From Floccularia luteovirens (lineage: Eukaryota > Basidiomycota > Agaricomycetes > Agaricales > Squamanitaceae), in the NCBI GenBank assembly GCA_009739215.1, contig VSJF01000003.1, positions 434,001-498,000 of the forward strand: a stretch of 64,000 nt of DNA, written 5' to 3'. A program made the position numbers and the translations under genes. Of this stretch, positions 10,539 through 22,289 are shown piece after piece. The notes beneath the pieces are model-generated. The model saw only the letters and a program-made list of their open reading frames with translations, did no database searches and had not been told where the DNA came from. Numbering within the stretch: position 1 is the stretch's first letter; each line of letters begins with the position of its first letter.

Positions 10539-11697
10539 TCATAGAGCAGTCGGACTAGACTTGAATATCGGAGTTTGCGACCTGTCACTGTGTTGCGATT
10601 CTACCTGGGCGCTATCGCGAAGAGAAGGAGACGCAAAGCTTGAAGTTGACGATACGCTAGACGCATTTCTCGTCAAGTTCGCCTTGGGTGTTGGGGTAGC
10701 ATATCGAGGCAATGATTCGTCTGGACGTTGCAACAGGAAACCGCGAAGCCCAGCAGCTTTCTCACCCTGCCTTCCAAAGCCATATCCAGCTTTCTCCGCT
10801 GTAAAACCACTCTTTTCTGAGGTCGAGTATGCAGGATATTCAACATTGTGTTTGCCTTCGTCGCCAGTGAACATATTAGAAACGTAAGAGGGCGTAGCGT
10901 TCACGAAAACAGGTCGGTTGTCGGACGAAGTAGGTAAGATACCCTTTGCTTCTGCGCGCCAGGAAGTGATAGAACGTTTCTGTTTCGCACTCTCGCGGAA
11001 GATGAGCCCCAGCAACATATTGACACATCCAAGAGCGAATAAGAAGAATGCAGAGACTAGGGTAAAGTCGTCAACATGATGTGAAAGTATTTGGGTTGAG
11101 ATCCTGTCATGTAACAATTAAGTTAATGCGAAATGAATTCGGACGAAAAGGAGGACATACAAGCATTGGAAGATGCCCAAAGCGCCAAGACCGAATTGGG
11201 AACCAAGGACAGGGAAATAGCGATCAAAGAATGATAATGGCCAGCTGACTTCCGAGACTATACAGAATACTTGTCAATACGGACCGAGAAACAATAACAG
11301 CAGAATTACTCACGGAATAAGATGACACTCTGGAAAATAATCAAAAGGCTAGCCACAACAGCCCAAAAGACACCAGCAGGTTGATTGGGCACGGTGCTGC
11401 CTCTGTAACAAGGAGATCAGCAAATGAACATGTGAACTAATGTGATAAGGACTAACTCAATGTAATCGCAATCAACCGTGGGCATTGTTCCGTTAACCTT
11501 GCTCGCTTCAAAAGCATTAACAGCCTTGATATTGCAGACCATCACAAAGATGGTACTCGAGAACACGAGGATGAGGGAAACAATGCTCAAAGCACGGACG
11601 GCATTGAGGCCCATGAAGTAGACTGCATAACAAGATCAGCAATGGTTTCACCACAATGTCAGGAAAAGATAAGCTCACTAGCACGAGTAGGAAGCAT
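10539..11697 (-). CDS. Four-TM membrane protein of an agaricomycete family (probably DUF7598)
   Basis: Splicing of five exons gives MLPTRA-IYFMGLNAVRAL, then a first hydrophobic helix (SIVSLILVFSSTIFVMV), a second (GVFWAVVASLLIIFQSVILF), a weaker one around FPVLGSQFGLGALGIFQCL, and a fourth (LVSAFFLFALGCVNMLLGLI). A cytosolic Ser/Thr-rich tail of about 160 residues follows. The intron joining DCDYIE to GSTVPNQ uses donor GTTAGT. I recognise the layout as a common mushroom membrane protein, probably the family named DUF7598; no biochemical function is known. The last exon (11117-10539) is the longest, and the gene is convergent with the PSP-domain gene. Confidence 0.75.
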
Positions 11698-12463
11698 TGT
11701 GATATAGAAATGAAAATGTGAAGAATAGATAGGATTGTGAACCGAGTGATATTAAAGATCTTGTAGCACGTCGCGTGTTAAGCAGTCGATATCCCAATCG
11801 TAAAGATTCTGTCTAGACAGGTAAAATAAAGGGTGTCCCAGCACCAACAAGAAAGAGGAGTAACCAAAGGAGACTCCTGGTGAGCTCTTAAAGCTTACAA
11901 AAAAGTAGGGGGGATTGGAGGTTTGAAATGAAGAAACAAAAAGGCAAGTGGCTCTGAATATTTAAGTAAAGCCATATTTGGGATGCCGTGAGATCCGTAC
12001 GCAAACTTGTGGCTGTTTGGGAACGCGTTGTAAAGGTGTGGACAATGGCGGTCGATGTGTGTGCATAGCATAACGACTCGAGGTGGACTCGAGGCCATTG
12101 TTCTCCCTTTGTTTGTACATCATTCTTTAAATCACGTGGTCACATCATTATAGGGTTGGCATATCGACCCTTTATATTTTCAATTGCTCTTCGAAATGAA
12201 ACCGGGCAACTTTTTATTGTCTTCCAAATCATGGATTAAATAACGACGAGTCAGGCAACACATCAACCGTTGCTTCACAATACTTTTAAATAGTGAAAAT
12301 GACTATCAAGTCCGCTGTTCGATATATTTGGGTTCAGCGAAGGGTTTGATTAAGGGACCAACGTCATTTCTAATATCAACTGTCCCCAAAATTATGTGCT
12401 ATGTATATCATCGAGAACTCAATAAAATAATGCAAGCAGAAAAAACGAGTCCAATGACTAAAT
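11698..12463. other. Intergenic region, no gene seen
   Basis: This is upstream of the four-TM gene and downstream of the single-TM gene, both on the minus strand. It is AT-rich, and no coding frame with family-like content was found. Confidence 0.4.
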
Positions 12464-13846
12464 TCACTGTTCAGTATATGCAGGAGGAGCAGGGGAAGCA
12501 GCCGATGATGAACCAGCACCCTCTTGATACATAGATCCGTCCAAGTGAACAAGATGTGCCTTCTCATTCACAGGTCTAGGTGGTTCCAAAGAGCCGGCGG
12601 AGGACGTTGCAGCAGGGGTATAGTGTTGTTGTGATGCAGGGCTAGTAGCACCAGTTGAGGAACCGGCAGGCTGATTGAAATATCCTCGACTTTCTTCTGG
12701 TGTAGGGTTCATTGTAGGTACGTGACTACTATTAGCAACAGGGAACCCGGGTGCAGCCCAACTTGTGCGCTGACCAGAACCAGAAGTCACACTTCCCGTG
12801 CTGAGAGAATGAGAATGGTTAGGAGGTGCCGGGAATACAGCTGGTTGATTAGGTTGAACGGCTCCATTTCCAACTGAATTACGATGCGAGAAACCCGTGT
12901 TGGCATTACTGGTAGCCATAGCAGAGCTCACAGCAGGATTATAATGTGAAAGGTTGGGTTTATGTTCGTGTTGACCAGCTAGAGGTACTGGGATTACGGA
13001 AACCGGACCTGGACCGTGACCACTGTGCGCATCGTAAGGGAATTGTTCGGTTTTGGGTGGATGGGTTGGAGTGGGATTTGCAAACATATCGTCGTCAAAG
13101 ACGCCGTCCCATCTATTCCTCCTTTTCCTGCAAAGATAAATGACTTGTTTTAGCAAAAGAAGGGGTGGATATGAGATGAGTCACATACATGATAAACCAA
13201 ACCAGGGCGGCGATCGCAAGCAACCCAAAGAATCCTCCAGCGGCACCCCCAACAATGGCACCAATATTGACAGAAGATTTGGTACCCCCCGCCTCTGTAT
13301 TCTGGGGGTTTGATGACTGGGTTACAAGAGGTAAAGTGGACGTGACAGTCACTTGTGATACGACGACACTACCATCCTGCATAGTAGAATACGATTGGCT
13401 GGTGTATATAGATGGAGGGGGTGTGTAGACAGATACAGATTGGGAAACTGTGTCAGTGGGACGCGTGATCGAGGGGGTGGTTACACCTCCACCTCCACCA
13501 TTCTGAGGATTGCTACACGATGAGCCATACAAGGTGCTCAACTCCGTTGTCGTAAAATCGATAGCTGTGGTGATCGTCACATCAATGGTTGAAGTCGTGC
13601 CTTATCGTTATAGTTGGTGAATAATGGAACATAAAGGACTTGAATATTGAACCCACCTGGAATGGTTATGACCGTCGTTTGCGCCGAACAAGTCACCGAG
13701 TCCGTTCCAGTAGGACATGGCAGTGTGGAAGTAATCGTCTCCGGAGGGACGGTAGTAACACTGGATGAGAGACTAGTTGACAAGCTCTGCGAAGTGATGA
13801 CATTGGTGCTCGTCAAAGTCGGGAATGTGAGGCACGATTGAGCCAT
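12464..13846 (-). CDS. Mucin-like single-pass membrane protein
   Basis: Three coding blocks are joined by short introns near 13,595-13,655 and 13,135-13,190. The ectodomain begins MAQSCLTFPTLTSTNVITSQ and is very rich in Ser, Thr and Val, suited to heavy O-glycosylation, with a few cysteines (CPTGTDSVTC and SSCSNPQNGGGGG). A single transmembrane helix follows (GAIVGGAAGGFFGLLAIAAL, then VWFIM), then a basic stop-transfer (KRRNRWDG) and a cytosolic Pro/Ser/His-rich tail ending PPAYTEQ. This layout recalls fungal wall-stress or sensor-like proteins, but no WSC or other named domain is visible, so a sensor role is only inference. The N-terminus is not a classical signal peptide; the membrane helix may serve as the targeting signal. 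Confidence 0.75.
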
Positions 13847-14878
13847 GTGTTCGACTTTTTTGCAGATGAGGAGACTACAAAGACTTTACAGAAGTCGATG
13901 GCAAAATACGATTTCACAGAGGGAAAAGGCCTTTGCAAGAGAAGCACTGAAAGGCTTTAAATGACAGGACGTTGATGAGAGTTTGGCGAGAAGTGGGGAA
14001 AGGGGGTTGAAAACACCGCCGCGCTACCGCATACGAAAGAAAGAGGATCAGGGATAGGCAAAGCCTCGATATGGAATATAGCCGCCCTATCCGGATTTAA
14101 AAAAATAATTGGCTTAGTTCAGGGCAAATTTACCAATCTGAGCATTGAATCCCGTTGAAAAACATCCAGGATTGGGAACATCAGAGCAGATTGGATGGAT
14201 CCATAAGCTCCAATCGTCCAGTGCAGAAAACAGATAAATTGCAGCATGGATCGTTGGATGCCACCGCGTGCCATGGCCGAGAGCCAAACAAAAAAAAAGC
14301 GGTGCAATTCTTGTAATCGAGATCGCCCTGGTTCATTGATCGTTCTGTGTCTCAATGTTCCGCTCTGCAATCATGAGGCAGTACTCCACCATATCTCCTC
14401 CCTATTTCTTACTCGTGGTACCCACCTGCAGAGCATGAACGGTGTCCCTCTCTGAATCAAACTTGGTGTGGGCTGATGATTGTGCCAAGCCTCTGAGCCG
14501 GTTTCCAAGGGTTTGAAAGGCATTTGATAAATGCCAAGATTTCCTATGCTTGATCAAGCAAAAGTTTTTGTTCGAATCAAAACATCCAAAAAGGGAAACT
14601 GTATAATATTGCAACTCACAGGGGGAAAAAACCAAGTTTTATAAACACAATCAATATCACAATTGAAATCCCATTAGTTTACCAATATACAAGTAAGAGC
14701 TTTTAATACGATAGTAAATATCTGTAGGATAATAAAAGGTAGGAAGGAGAGTGGGTCCAAAAAAACGAGCAGAAATGGAGCATTCTTCTTTCAAGGCAAA
14801 AAAAAAGATCAAAAACGGCAATCGTATGAATACAAGTTTTACTGTGCATATGGTGGCGTTATGCTCACCTCATCAGTC
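13847..14878. other. Intergenic region, no gene seen
   Basis: This 1 kb lies between the start of the mucin-like gene and the 3' end of the next minus-strand gene. Only chance frames were found. Confidence 0.35.
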
Positions 14879-15691
14879 TTATGACGCTGTTTTTAAAACA
14901 GGGATTTTCGTATGTGAGGATGGTGTCGCAGGCGGTGCATTGTCCACCTCGGTCATTTTATATTTAGTTCGACCCTCGACGATCGTTTGCGTCTGTCCAA
15001 TATTTGGAGGCAGCCCCTCGCCAATCTCTTCTTCCCACACACGTCCTTCCTCCTGTCCGCTGTCATTCGGTGCGATCACGGAAGTCATAGGTCGGTTATT
15101 CGTCATGCCCGTCACTAGTACAGGATTCTTGGTGGCGCCCGCTCCCGAGTCTTTCGATCTTCGATTCCCCTGCGTATCGTTCTGCTTATCCTTCTCTGCA
15201 TCTTTGTTAATATTTCTGTTCGAGACCTTCCTCCATATATGTTTCCCAGCACCTTTCATCATCCTCCCTATAGCTAGAAACGGGTCTTCAATCTCCTCAT
15301 CCCCTGAGCCGCCGTTTGCCTCCCGCATGTGGTAAGCTTCCATTTCCTCCTGAGTCCACATAGGACTATGGGTATATTCGGGTCTCTCATCAAAAAAGCT
15401 TTTTCTTCTTCTCATGAGCTGCTGGCGCCCTGCCATTCCTAGTGGAGCAGCTGAACGCCTCTTACGTGGCCCCATTTTTGGCAGAGGGGCAAAAGTAACG
15501 GTCATATTTGGAGCGCTTTGAAGTGATGTACATGATACTGATTCTCTCGCATTGGTGGCTTGAGCAGTCGTGGAGTCTAGGATACCAGTAGGTGAAGGGG
15601 TAACTGAAGAATAGGGTGAATTGGTATCCGTGGGTATTTCGATTGCAAGAGATCGAGATGAATCTGAATGCTCAAGCACGGAGGTCGACAT
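14879..15691 (-). CDS. Conserved unknown protein, 270 residues
   Basis: A single exon starting at MSTSVLEHSDSS (ATG at 15691; the frame extends upstream only to a TTG). There is no signal peptide or membrane helix. The N-terminal third is Ser/Thr-rich. The central part carries a basic patch (MGPRKRRSAAPLGMAGRQQL, then MRRRKSFFDERPEYTH) and then MWTQEEMEAYHMREANG. The C-terminal half is charged and Asn/Gly-rich. The basic cluster could act as a nuclear localisation signal. I do not recognise a named domain; the central block looks constrained and is the part most likely to be shared among mushrooms. Confidence 0.65.
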   Translation of the reverse strand: MSTSVLEHSDSSRSLAIEIPTDTNSPYSSVTPSPTGILDSTTAQATNARESVSCTSLQSAPNMTVTFAPLPKMGPRKRRSAAPLGMAGRQQLMRRRKSFFDERPEYTHSPMWTQEEMEAYHMREANGGSGDEEIEDPFLAIGRMMKGAGKHIWRKVSNRNINKDAEKDKQNDTQGNRRSKDSGAGATKNPVLVTGMTNNRPMTSVIAPNDSGQEEGRVWEEEIGEGLPPNIGQTQTIVEGRTKYKMTEVDNAPPATPSSHTKIPVLKTAS

Positions 15692-16477
15692 GGTTTCGTG
15701 GCGAATGAATGAAGGTGGTGGATGGGAGATGGAATGGAAGGCAACAAAGTATTCCAATCAGATTCGGATCCGGATTACGACGCTGTGCAGTGAGAACGGT
15801 TCGAGGTTATTGTTGATGACCTTGATAGAAAGTAAGAGTTCGTGATGATATTATAGATTGTGAAAGAATGAAAGACAAAGACAAAGAGCACTGCTCTGTT
15901 CCGGGTGGCATGCAAGAAAGAAAAGCTAGGGAAGAGACCTAGTAAAGGAGAGGGAGTAATATAAATACAAGACACTCCAACCGGATGTTGATAAGTCTAC
16001 GCCATGGCTCACAAAGCCGGTCAATGCCGAACTCTTCGCTTATAATTAATTTCTTCACTTCCAATCTTAGCCACAAGGCACCGAACAGTTCTCATCCACA
16101 TTTACATTCAATTCCAATCCATATCTTCTCATATCAAATAATATCTCTTCCCACAACACGACTTCATTGCATATGTTTCTGCCACATGCTGCTCGTCTTT
16201 CGTAACACCCGCGATTTCCTTCTTTTTCTACCCAAAAAAATAGGACGGCACATGACCAGTTGCGCCAACGCCAACCATGGTTCTTCGGCAATAAACAACC
16301 TTGTATGTTTGGGTGTCCTTTGTACGGTGTTTCTGTTGAACACGTCAATCCCAATAGGCGCGTCCGTGAGCAACGATCCCATCTGGATCCCCCAAAAAAA
16401 TCCAAGAGCGTATTGTTGCACAAAGAGCATCAGCAAGGGTCTTGCAAAAGTTCTTTTTGCTTTTCCCTGCGACGTGA
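15692..16477. other. Intergenic region / probable UPF1 3' UTR
   Basis: This lies between the 270-residue unknown and the UPF1 stop. Open frames exist on both strands (for example 15985-16491 plus and 16164-16436 minus), but they overlap one another and show no family features. Confidence 0.35.
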
Positions 16478-19400
16478 TCAGAACACCGTAACACCGGATT
16501 GAGTACCAGTATACTGCGATTTCATATCATCCATATCAGCTGCTTCATCCTGGCTCTTATAGTCATATTGAGATAGACTGCCAAGATCGCTTGCCCCAGC
16601 AACTGATGCAGAACCAAAAGAATTGCGGCGCCTAAGACGGTCACTTTGAGAATAAGCGATATTAATGCTACTTGCGCGATCTCCATCAATAACACTGCTG
16701 TTATCCGTAACACTGGGTCCAGCATCTTGAGAGACGATCGAAGATGCATAACTGTACGTGCTGCGTTTCCCGCCGTTAGCACCGCGCGGGATGCTAGGGC
16801 CGAATGGTCCTGGAGCACTAAACATCGGAATACCAGAAGAATATGTAGCTTGCGATCGAAGAGATTGCACATCGGATGGAATATACCCCAATGCATCATG
16901 AGTTCGATGGTAGAAACTCGCATCAAAGCGGCTCGGAGTTCCAGAACGACGACCAAGAGCTTCGGAAGAAGATTAGTACAAACATGACATAGTACGTAAC
17001 GTTGCAACATACGATCAGTCATGACACCACTTGAGGACGTCATATAGTCACGGGCATTATTTTCATGACGACGGAATTGGTCCATAGACTTGACCAACGA
17101 GCGACGAGGTTTACTGAATTGTATCATGCTAGGCTGTAAATTGCTCAACGGCCCTTCGACCAAACAATTCTTCTCCTTGTAATGAGTAAGCAGATAATGC
17201 CACAGTGGATGCTAATTTTAAATAAATGAATTTTTTTAGACATTGAAACGAAAAAAGGATAGGAGGTACCTTGCTCAAAACTTTTGGGTTTCCCAAAATA
17301 ACCACCCCATACTTGGCACGAGTAAGAGCAACGTTCAATCGACGGGGGTCATTCAAAAAACCGATTCCTTGATGTTCGTTGCTTCGAACACAGCTAAGGA
17401 TGATATAATCCTTTTCTCGACCCTGGAAAGCATCCACACTAGCGACTTCAATTTCTTTGTACAGATCTTTCTTGAGAGACCCATTGAACTGCATATAGTT
17501 GACGATATACGAGCGCTGGCCTTCATATGGTGTGACAACACCGATCTGGCCGGGTACGACACCAGATTTAAAGAATTTCGTAACGATCTTTTCCACATTG
17601 GAAGCTTCCGTCCTGTGAGAAGAAAAATTTCAAAATTTGCGACAAAAAACTATTATTGAAAATAACCCACATACCTGTTCAGGAAAGAAGTTCCGCTGCT
17701 TGAAATTTCTTCTTGACCAAGATTCTGATAAAAAAACATGGGGGTATCAGGAACAGGCCACGGGAAGTCAACGTTCTTCCTCAAGCGCTCAGGTGCAGTG
17801 ACACCATTTTGCAATGTACCCTCGTAAAACATATTCGATGGGAATTCTGAAAGGCAGGGATGCATGCGGTATTGAACCTGCAGACGAATGGGTCTATTTC
17901 CCAGCACCACAAGACGCTCGAACAGAGACTGGGTCAATCCAGCACGTGCAGCCTTCTTATTCATGATGACTGGCCCAAGTTGCTGTGTTCAACCATCAAT
18001 ATTGCTATAGGCTAAATTAAATGCGCAGGTACGTACCTGATGGTCTCCAACGAGGACGACTTGTTTGCACCCGAGCACCAGAGGAATCATACATTCTAAA
18101 TCATGAGATTAACAAAAATAGTCGTGAAAAAGAAATGAGGTGTTCCCATTTACCTGGCTCGGCCGCCTGAGTTGCTTCATCAATCAAAACTGTCCTAAAC
18201 TTCAACTTGCTAAGCCTCGGATCTCCTGCACCAACGCAAGTGCAGCATATGACATCTGCAGCACTCAAAATCTCCTTCTCACATTGTCGGATCAACGTCT
18301 TGTACTTCCGTTCATCATTACTACTCAATTCTCCTTGTTCGTCCCTCAACATGATTAGTTTTTGCAACTCCACATGCGTTGTGCTGTTTGCAACTTGTTG
18401 ATGCAAAGTCAAGAATCCGACACTGGAATCCAGTGCCTCTCTAGATTTGGCCGTGAGACGGACGACTTTAAGACCAGTGGAATGGATTTTCTCTGTAAGC
18501 TGATCGACGGCAACATTAGATGGAGCGCAAACAAGGACTTGGCCTGGATTCATTTTCGCTAGATGATATACGATCGAGGCTGAGGTAACAGTTTTACCGG
18601 TACCAGGGGGACCTTGAATTAAGCTGATAGGCTTTTGTAGAACGCTTTTGACAGCATACATCTGAGAGTGATTGAGCTCAGGAAGGCCAGGAGCGGAGAA
18701 ACGCTTGGGCATTTGTGTGCGCAGCGCTTGTGGTTCAAGTTCATGACCCAAGAGTTTATGATACTAATTATATTCAAAATTTGGCAAATTATCTCACTAA
18801 AATATGAACTTACGATGTATCCACTAACACTCTTTTCATCAACAGCGAACTGTTTCATGGCCAATTGCATCCTGTCGAAACTCGTAGACTTCCATACAAA
18901 GTCCGCAGCAAAGTTATGAGTACAATCCGACGGAACACCCTCTGTCCTTCGCAATTCCAATCCGATTTCATCGGATACATCTAGAAGGAAAGCGTAGAAG
19001 TATTTTAGTGTTCAGACTCACGATCGAGAACATATATAATAATCACTGTTCGGAATCTTAATGACATGACCAACACCCTCCCAAGGTTTATGCAGTTCTC
19101 CATTATACCTCAACCTTAATTCGTCTCCCACGGCGAGTCGCACTTCGCCACTTTCAAGCTTAGGGAGGCCAAACCAGGCTACTCGTTTTTGATTCAAACC
19201 TAAATCCCATCTGACAGTGATGTCTGTCTGGGTTTGACTTTCTTTCAATTTCTTATCATAGTCAGCTTCGATTTTGACGAGGGGACCGAATATGTTTTGA
19301 TATTGGTATGCGTCTTCATATCGCAACAGGATGGGCTGAGGTTCATCGTCTACTCCGGGTTTCTCGAGATCTTCGAGAGTAGCATTAGCGTTGTCTCGCC

Positions 19401-20239
19401 AAAGATCTTCTAAGCGGTTGATTTGAGAGAATGAAATCTGTCTCGAGCGGAGTTGTTCCGTTTCACTGGGAGGCTTAACGAGCCATGACAAAAAGGACCT
19501 ATCATCAATCAGTGGCGCCCAAAGAGAAGCGTTCCAGGAGATGTCCTTAGATATAGCTGCACAAGGTTGACTATGGAGTTCTTAGAGTTAACGAAATGTG
19601 TTCGATGACCAAAAAATTAAGTTCGTACCGGCAAAGCAATACCACGACCGTATCACTCTTGGCAGGTATGAAGCCTAGCATAAACACATTTTTACTCCCG
19701 CAATTATAACATTCGGGTGTGGTTTCTCCTAAGGGGCTTTCCGCGTGCAAAATAACTTCTTTATGCTTAGCGCGGACGAGATGATTTACAATATGAGATG
19801 CCGAAGTATTTCCACGAGAGTTGCAGAACCACTTCAAACAGATCAAGCATTTCACCACAGATGCAGGAGAGTGGATACCACAATAGCTATTCCAATTTAT
19901 TAAACCTGTTAGTTGGACCGAAGTGTAATTCACTAGATCAAGAACGAACCTGCATGCGTGGGGAGGTAAGTCAACTGCAGTGTCATCCTTTAAGTCATCC
20001 AAAACAGCATCGAAATCCTCATCGATTCCAGTGCGAGTCCCATTACGAACATGCTGATGGTTCGTTTGTTCACGATTCGCAGACCCGGCATTATATTCTG
20101 AAATGGAAAGACTTGTAAGGTCGACAGAAGACGCATTGTCTTGGGTGTTGGCAGTGTAAACCGACGAAGTGTCGTCGACAATACCTATTCCGCCATATGA
20201 AGAAGCGGAATCATATTGAAAATTATCAAAAGTATCCAT
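16478..20239 (-). CDS. UPF1: UPF1/NAM7 RNA helicase of nonsense-mediated mRNA decay
   Basis: Upf1 is the cytosolic SF1 ATPase that triggers decay of mRNAs with premature stop codons. The start ATG at 20239 opens [17 protein letters not shown]. The cysteine/histidine-rich (CH) domain that binds Upf2 reads [33 protein letters not shown] and CYNCGSK across introns (about 19.6-20.0 kb). Domain 1B is seen in [18 protein letters not shown]. The helicase core shows Walker [15 protein letters not shown] (near 18.6 kb), [20 protein letters not shown] (motif II), [43 protein letters not shown] and [10 protein letters not shown]. The C-terminus (16478-16980) is Ser/Gln-rich with SQ/SQY motifs, as expected for the phosphorylated tail. 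It is full length, about 1,070 residues, in many exons. Confidence 0.96.
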
Positions 20240-20639
20240 GGAATGAGTATAAGAAAGAGTGGAAAAGTTCAAGTTACAAAGATTTCACCAACTCGAACAT
20301 GTCCTGCCAAATACAGGGACTGCGCCATACTGCTGACTCAGACTATCTTTATTTCAGTCACGTTCACTCTCGGAGTGGTGGCACACAACATATTCGACCT
20401 AATTACTCTTTGTCCTACACATTTCAGGGAAGATGCGATTTATGGAAGATAGATGAGCGCCCAAAGAGCCCACTAGCATATTTGTTCTAACGCCTCTTCT
20501 CCGCCTTTGCTGTGTCAACCCGAATACCCCTATCGGAACACCAGCCAAACATAAGTTAGCGGGAGATCCCCGTATTTTTCCCGGTTCAAAGGCTACATGC
20601 GACAAGAATTAGGTCAAAGAGCACTTATTCATTCATCAA

Positions 20640-22110
20640 ACCCTGGTAGCGACAGACATGGATAAACACAAATCGCATATACGCCCTCTATGCAAGTGTG
20701 GGCCACTCAAATAAACGCTGGCCAGAGGAAGAATATATGACAAACCAGAATATACCAGGACATATGCGTGCTCTCACGGCACAATTCGACGTCCGAGGAA
20801 TGAATCATGTCCTTTTCAATTTCATCCAACCTAAGGGCTCAAGTGCATCATCAAGAATAGACCATAGGAGAGACAGAAGAACAAAGGTTTGCCGGGCCAG
20901 GGAGGAAATCAATCATGAGGATCTGAAGACGAGAAGAGGATCGCATTGTTCCACAGAAGTACAAATTATCACTACTTTTGGTAATTAACAGAAGTACAGA
21001 GAGAGGCTGAGTAGTAGGGAGATAAGATGGAGTACTTGGCGTTTCGAAGGCTGGGTCCTGATAGTAATATAGACGCCCCAGTGATATACGTCTCGACAAG
21101 GAATAATGTCCCCCCACATCTCCCAAGAGAGTCAATAGCACCCAAAAGGAAGGAGAAACACCAAGCGAAACCTACATCGTATTGACTGTAGTCCCACAAT
21201 GAAATTCACCTGAACTGACACCCGTATGTCAGTCGGACGAAACGAATAATACCCATCTCAGGATTGGACAAAGATAACCTTAGAGAAATCCTTTTTAGAA
21301 GTCATCTGGCAACATCGCCCCGGAGAAGCACGATCAATAACACTTATTTCACAAGTCACTATCAATCCCTAGGATATCCGTTCTACAAGTGTCGCAGCCC
21401 AGTTCTTTAAAAGAGTGTTTTCTCGCTGAGCCAATAAGTGCTGGGCTCAGCTGCAAGCCTTGCTTACTCAGGTGTTTCAGAAAGCAAAACCCCTCCTGGA
21501 ATAGATTTTGTGCATCGCAAGCTTGCGAGACCTAGCCCTCAAGGTATACCAATTGTGTCAAGGATTCGGGCTATGCACTCGCTTCTAGATTTCTCGCCAA
21601 TGGTCCTGGCAGTTACTTGGTGCTGTGGCTCCACATATACGATTGCGATCACAGAGGTTCTTCGGACGCCCACCATAGCCACATTTCCATCAGACTTGCC
21701 AACTTCATGTTCTTTGAATGACACAATCAGACTGCAAGTAATCCATCATGTATCGATATTCGAGAATGTCGTACCATTTGGAACGTCATCTGGAGCATCC
21801 AACAAATGATCTGGCGCGCTAGCAGACTTGTTGCACTCTGCCTTCCAGCCTACTTGAGTATAATTTGGAGTGCCACATTCATCCTTAACAAGATGATGAT
21901 AGGTAGGAGAGAGGTGTCACACTTGGAATGGAGTTTCAGGGATTTTTTTGTTATATTATTCGTCATTACCTCTGTTCTCGTATACCAATATAGCAGATGG
22001 AGCATTTAAAGCAGTCCGATGGGGCGTAGTGGTAGGGTATACATGTTGGTTACGTTTGTTCGACTTTCACAACCGTGATATGTTCAAATTATTATGTTAT
22101 TGACTCACTG
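20640..22110. repeat. Tandem duplication, copy A (degenerate)
   Basis: Copy A matches 22290-25040 in order and direction. Shared landmarks include ATGGATAAACACAAATC/GCGGATAAACACAAATC, the GAC-CAGAGGAA block, AGGTTTGCCGGGC, the N-terminal coding part and GGAGCATTTAAAGCAGTCC, then a shared 3' block with GTTCGACTTTCACAA. Copy A lacks about 1.1 kb of the middle of the copy B gene. Confidence 0.75.
21573..22009 (+). pseudogene. Pseudogene copy of the membrane-protein gene at 23283-24963
   Basis: It begins MHSLLDFSPMVLAVTWCCGS, parallel to MQSVLVFSSVLLAIAWWTSS of the downstream gene, and shares TFPSDLP and the nucleotides coding IRECRTIWN. Three lesions are visible by comparison. A 1-nt deletion near 21,740 shifts the frame. 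The region matching about 23,511-24,655 is absent, so GTCATCTGGAGC runs directly into ATGATCTGGCGC. A small 3' deletion shifts the frame again and ends at TAA 22007-22009. The 3' remnant still reads MIWRASRLVALCLPAYLS, like MIWRISALAALCLPVYLG of the intact copy. No functional product is expected. Confidence 0.8.
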
Positions 22111-22289
22111 TAGAGTAACAACATTATACTTACCCCGCAGAATGTCAAGTAAGATGGTGGGACCTATGGAAATGAACGCCTAAAGAACTTCAGACGAGCT
22201 CACCCTCATCACCACAACTCAGTGCGAATCCAAATAATAAATTACAAGGAGAGGGACGCCAGTGAGGTTGGATTGCTTTTATTTATTCA

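Noticed and set aside
15985..16491. Plus-strand 168-codon frame downstream of UPF1
   Set aside because: Low-information Ser/His/Leu text, overlapped by equally long frames on the other strand, with no recognisable domain; probably UPF1 3' UTR.
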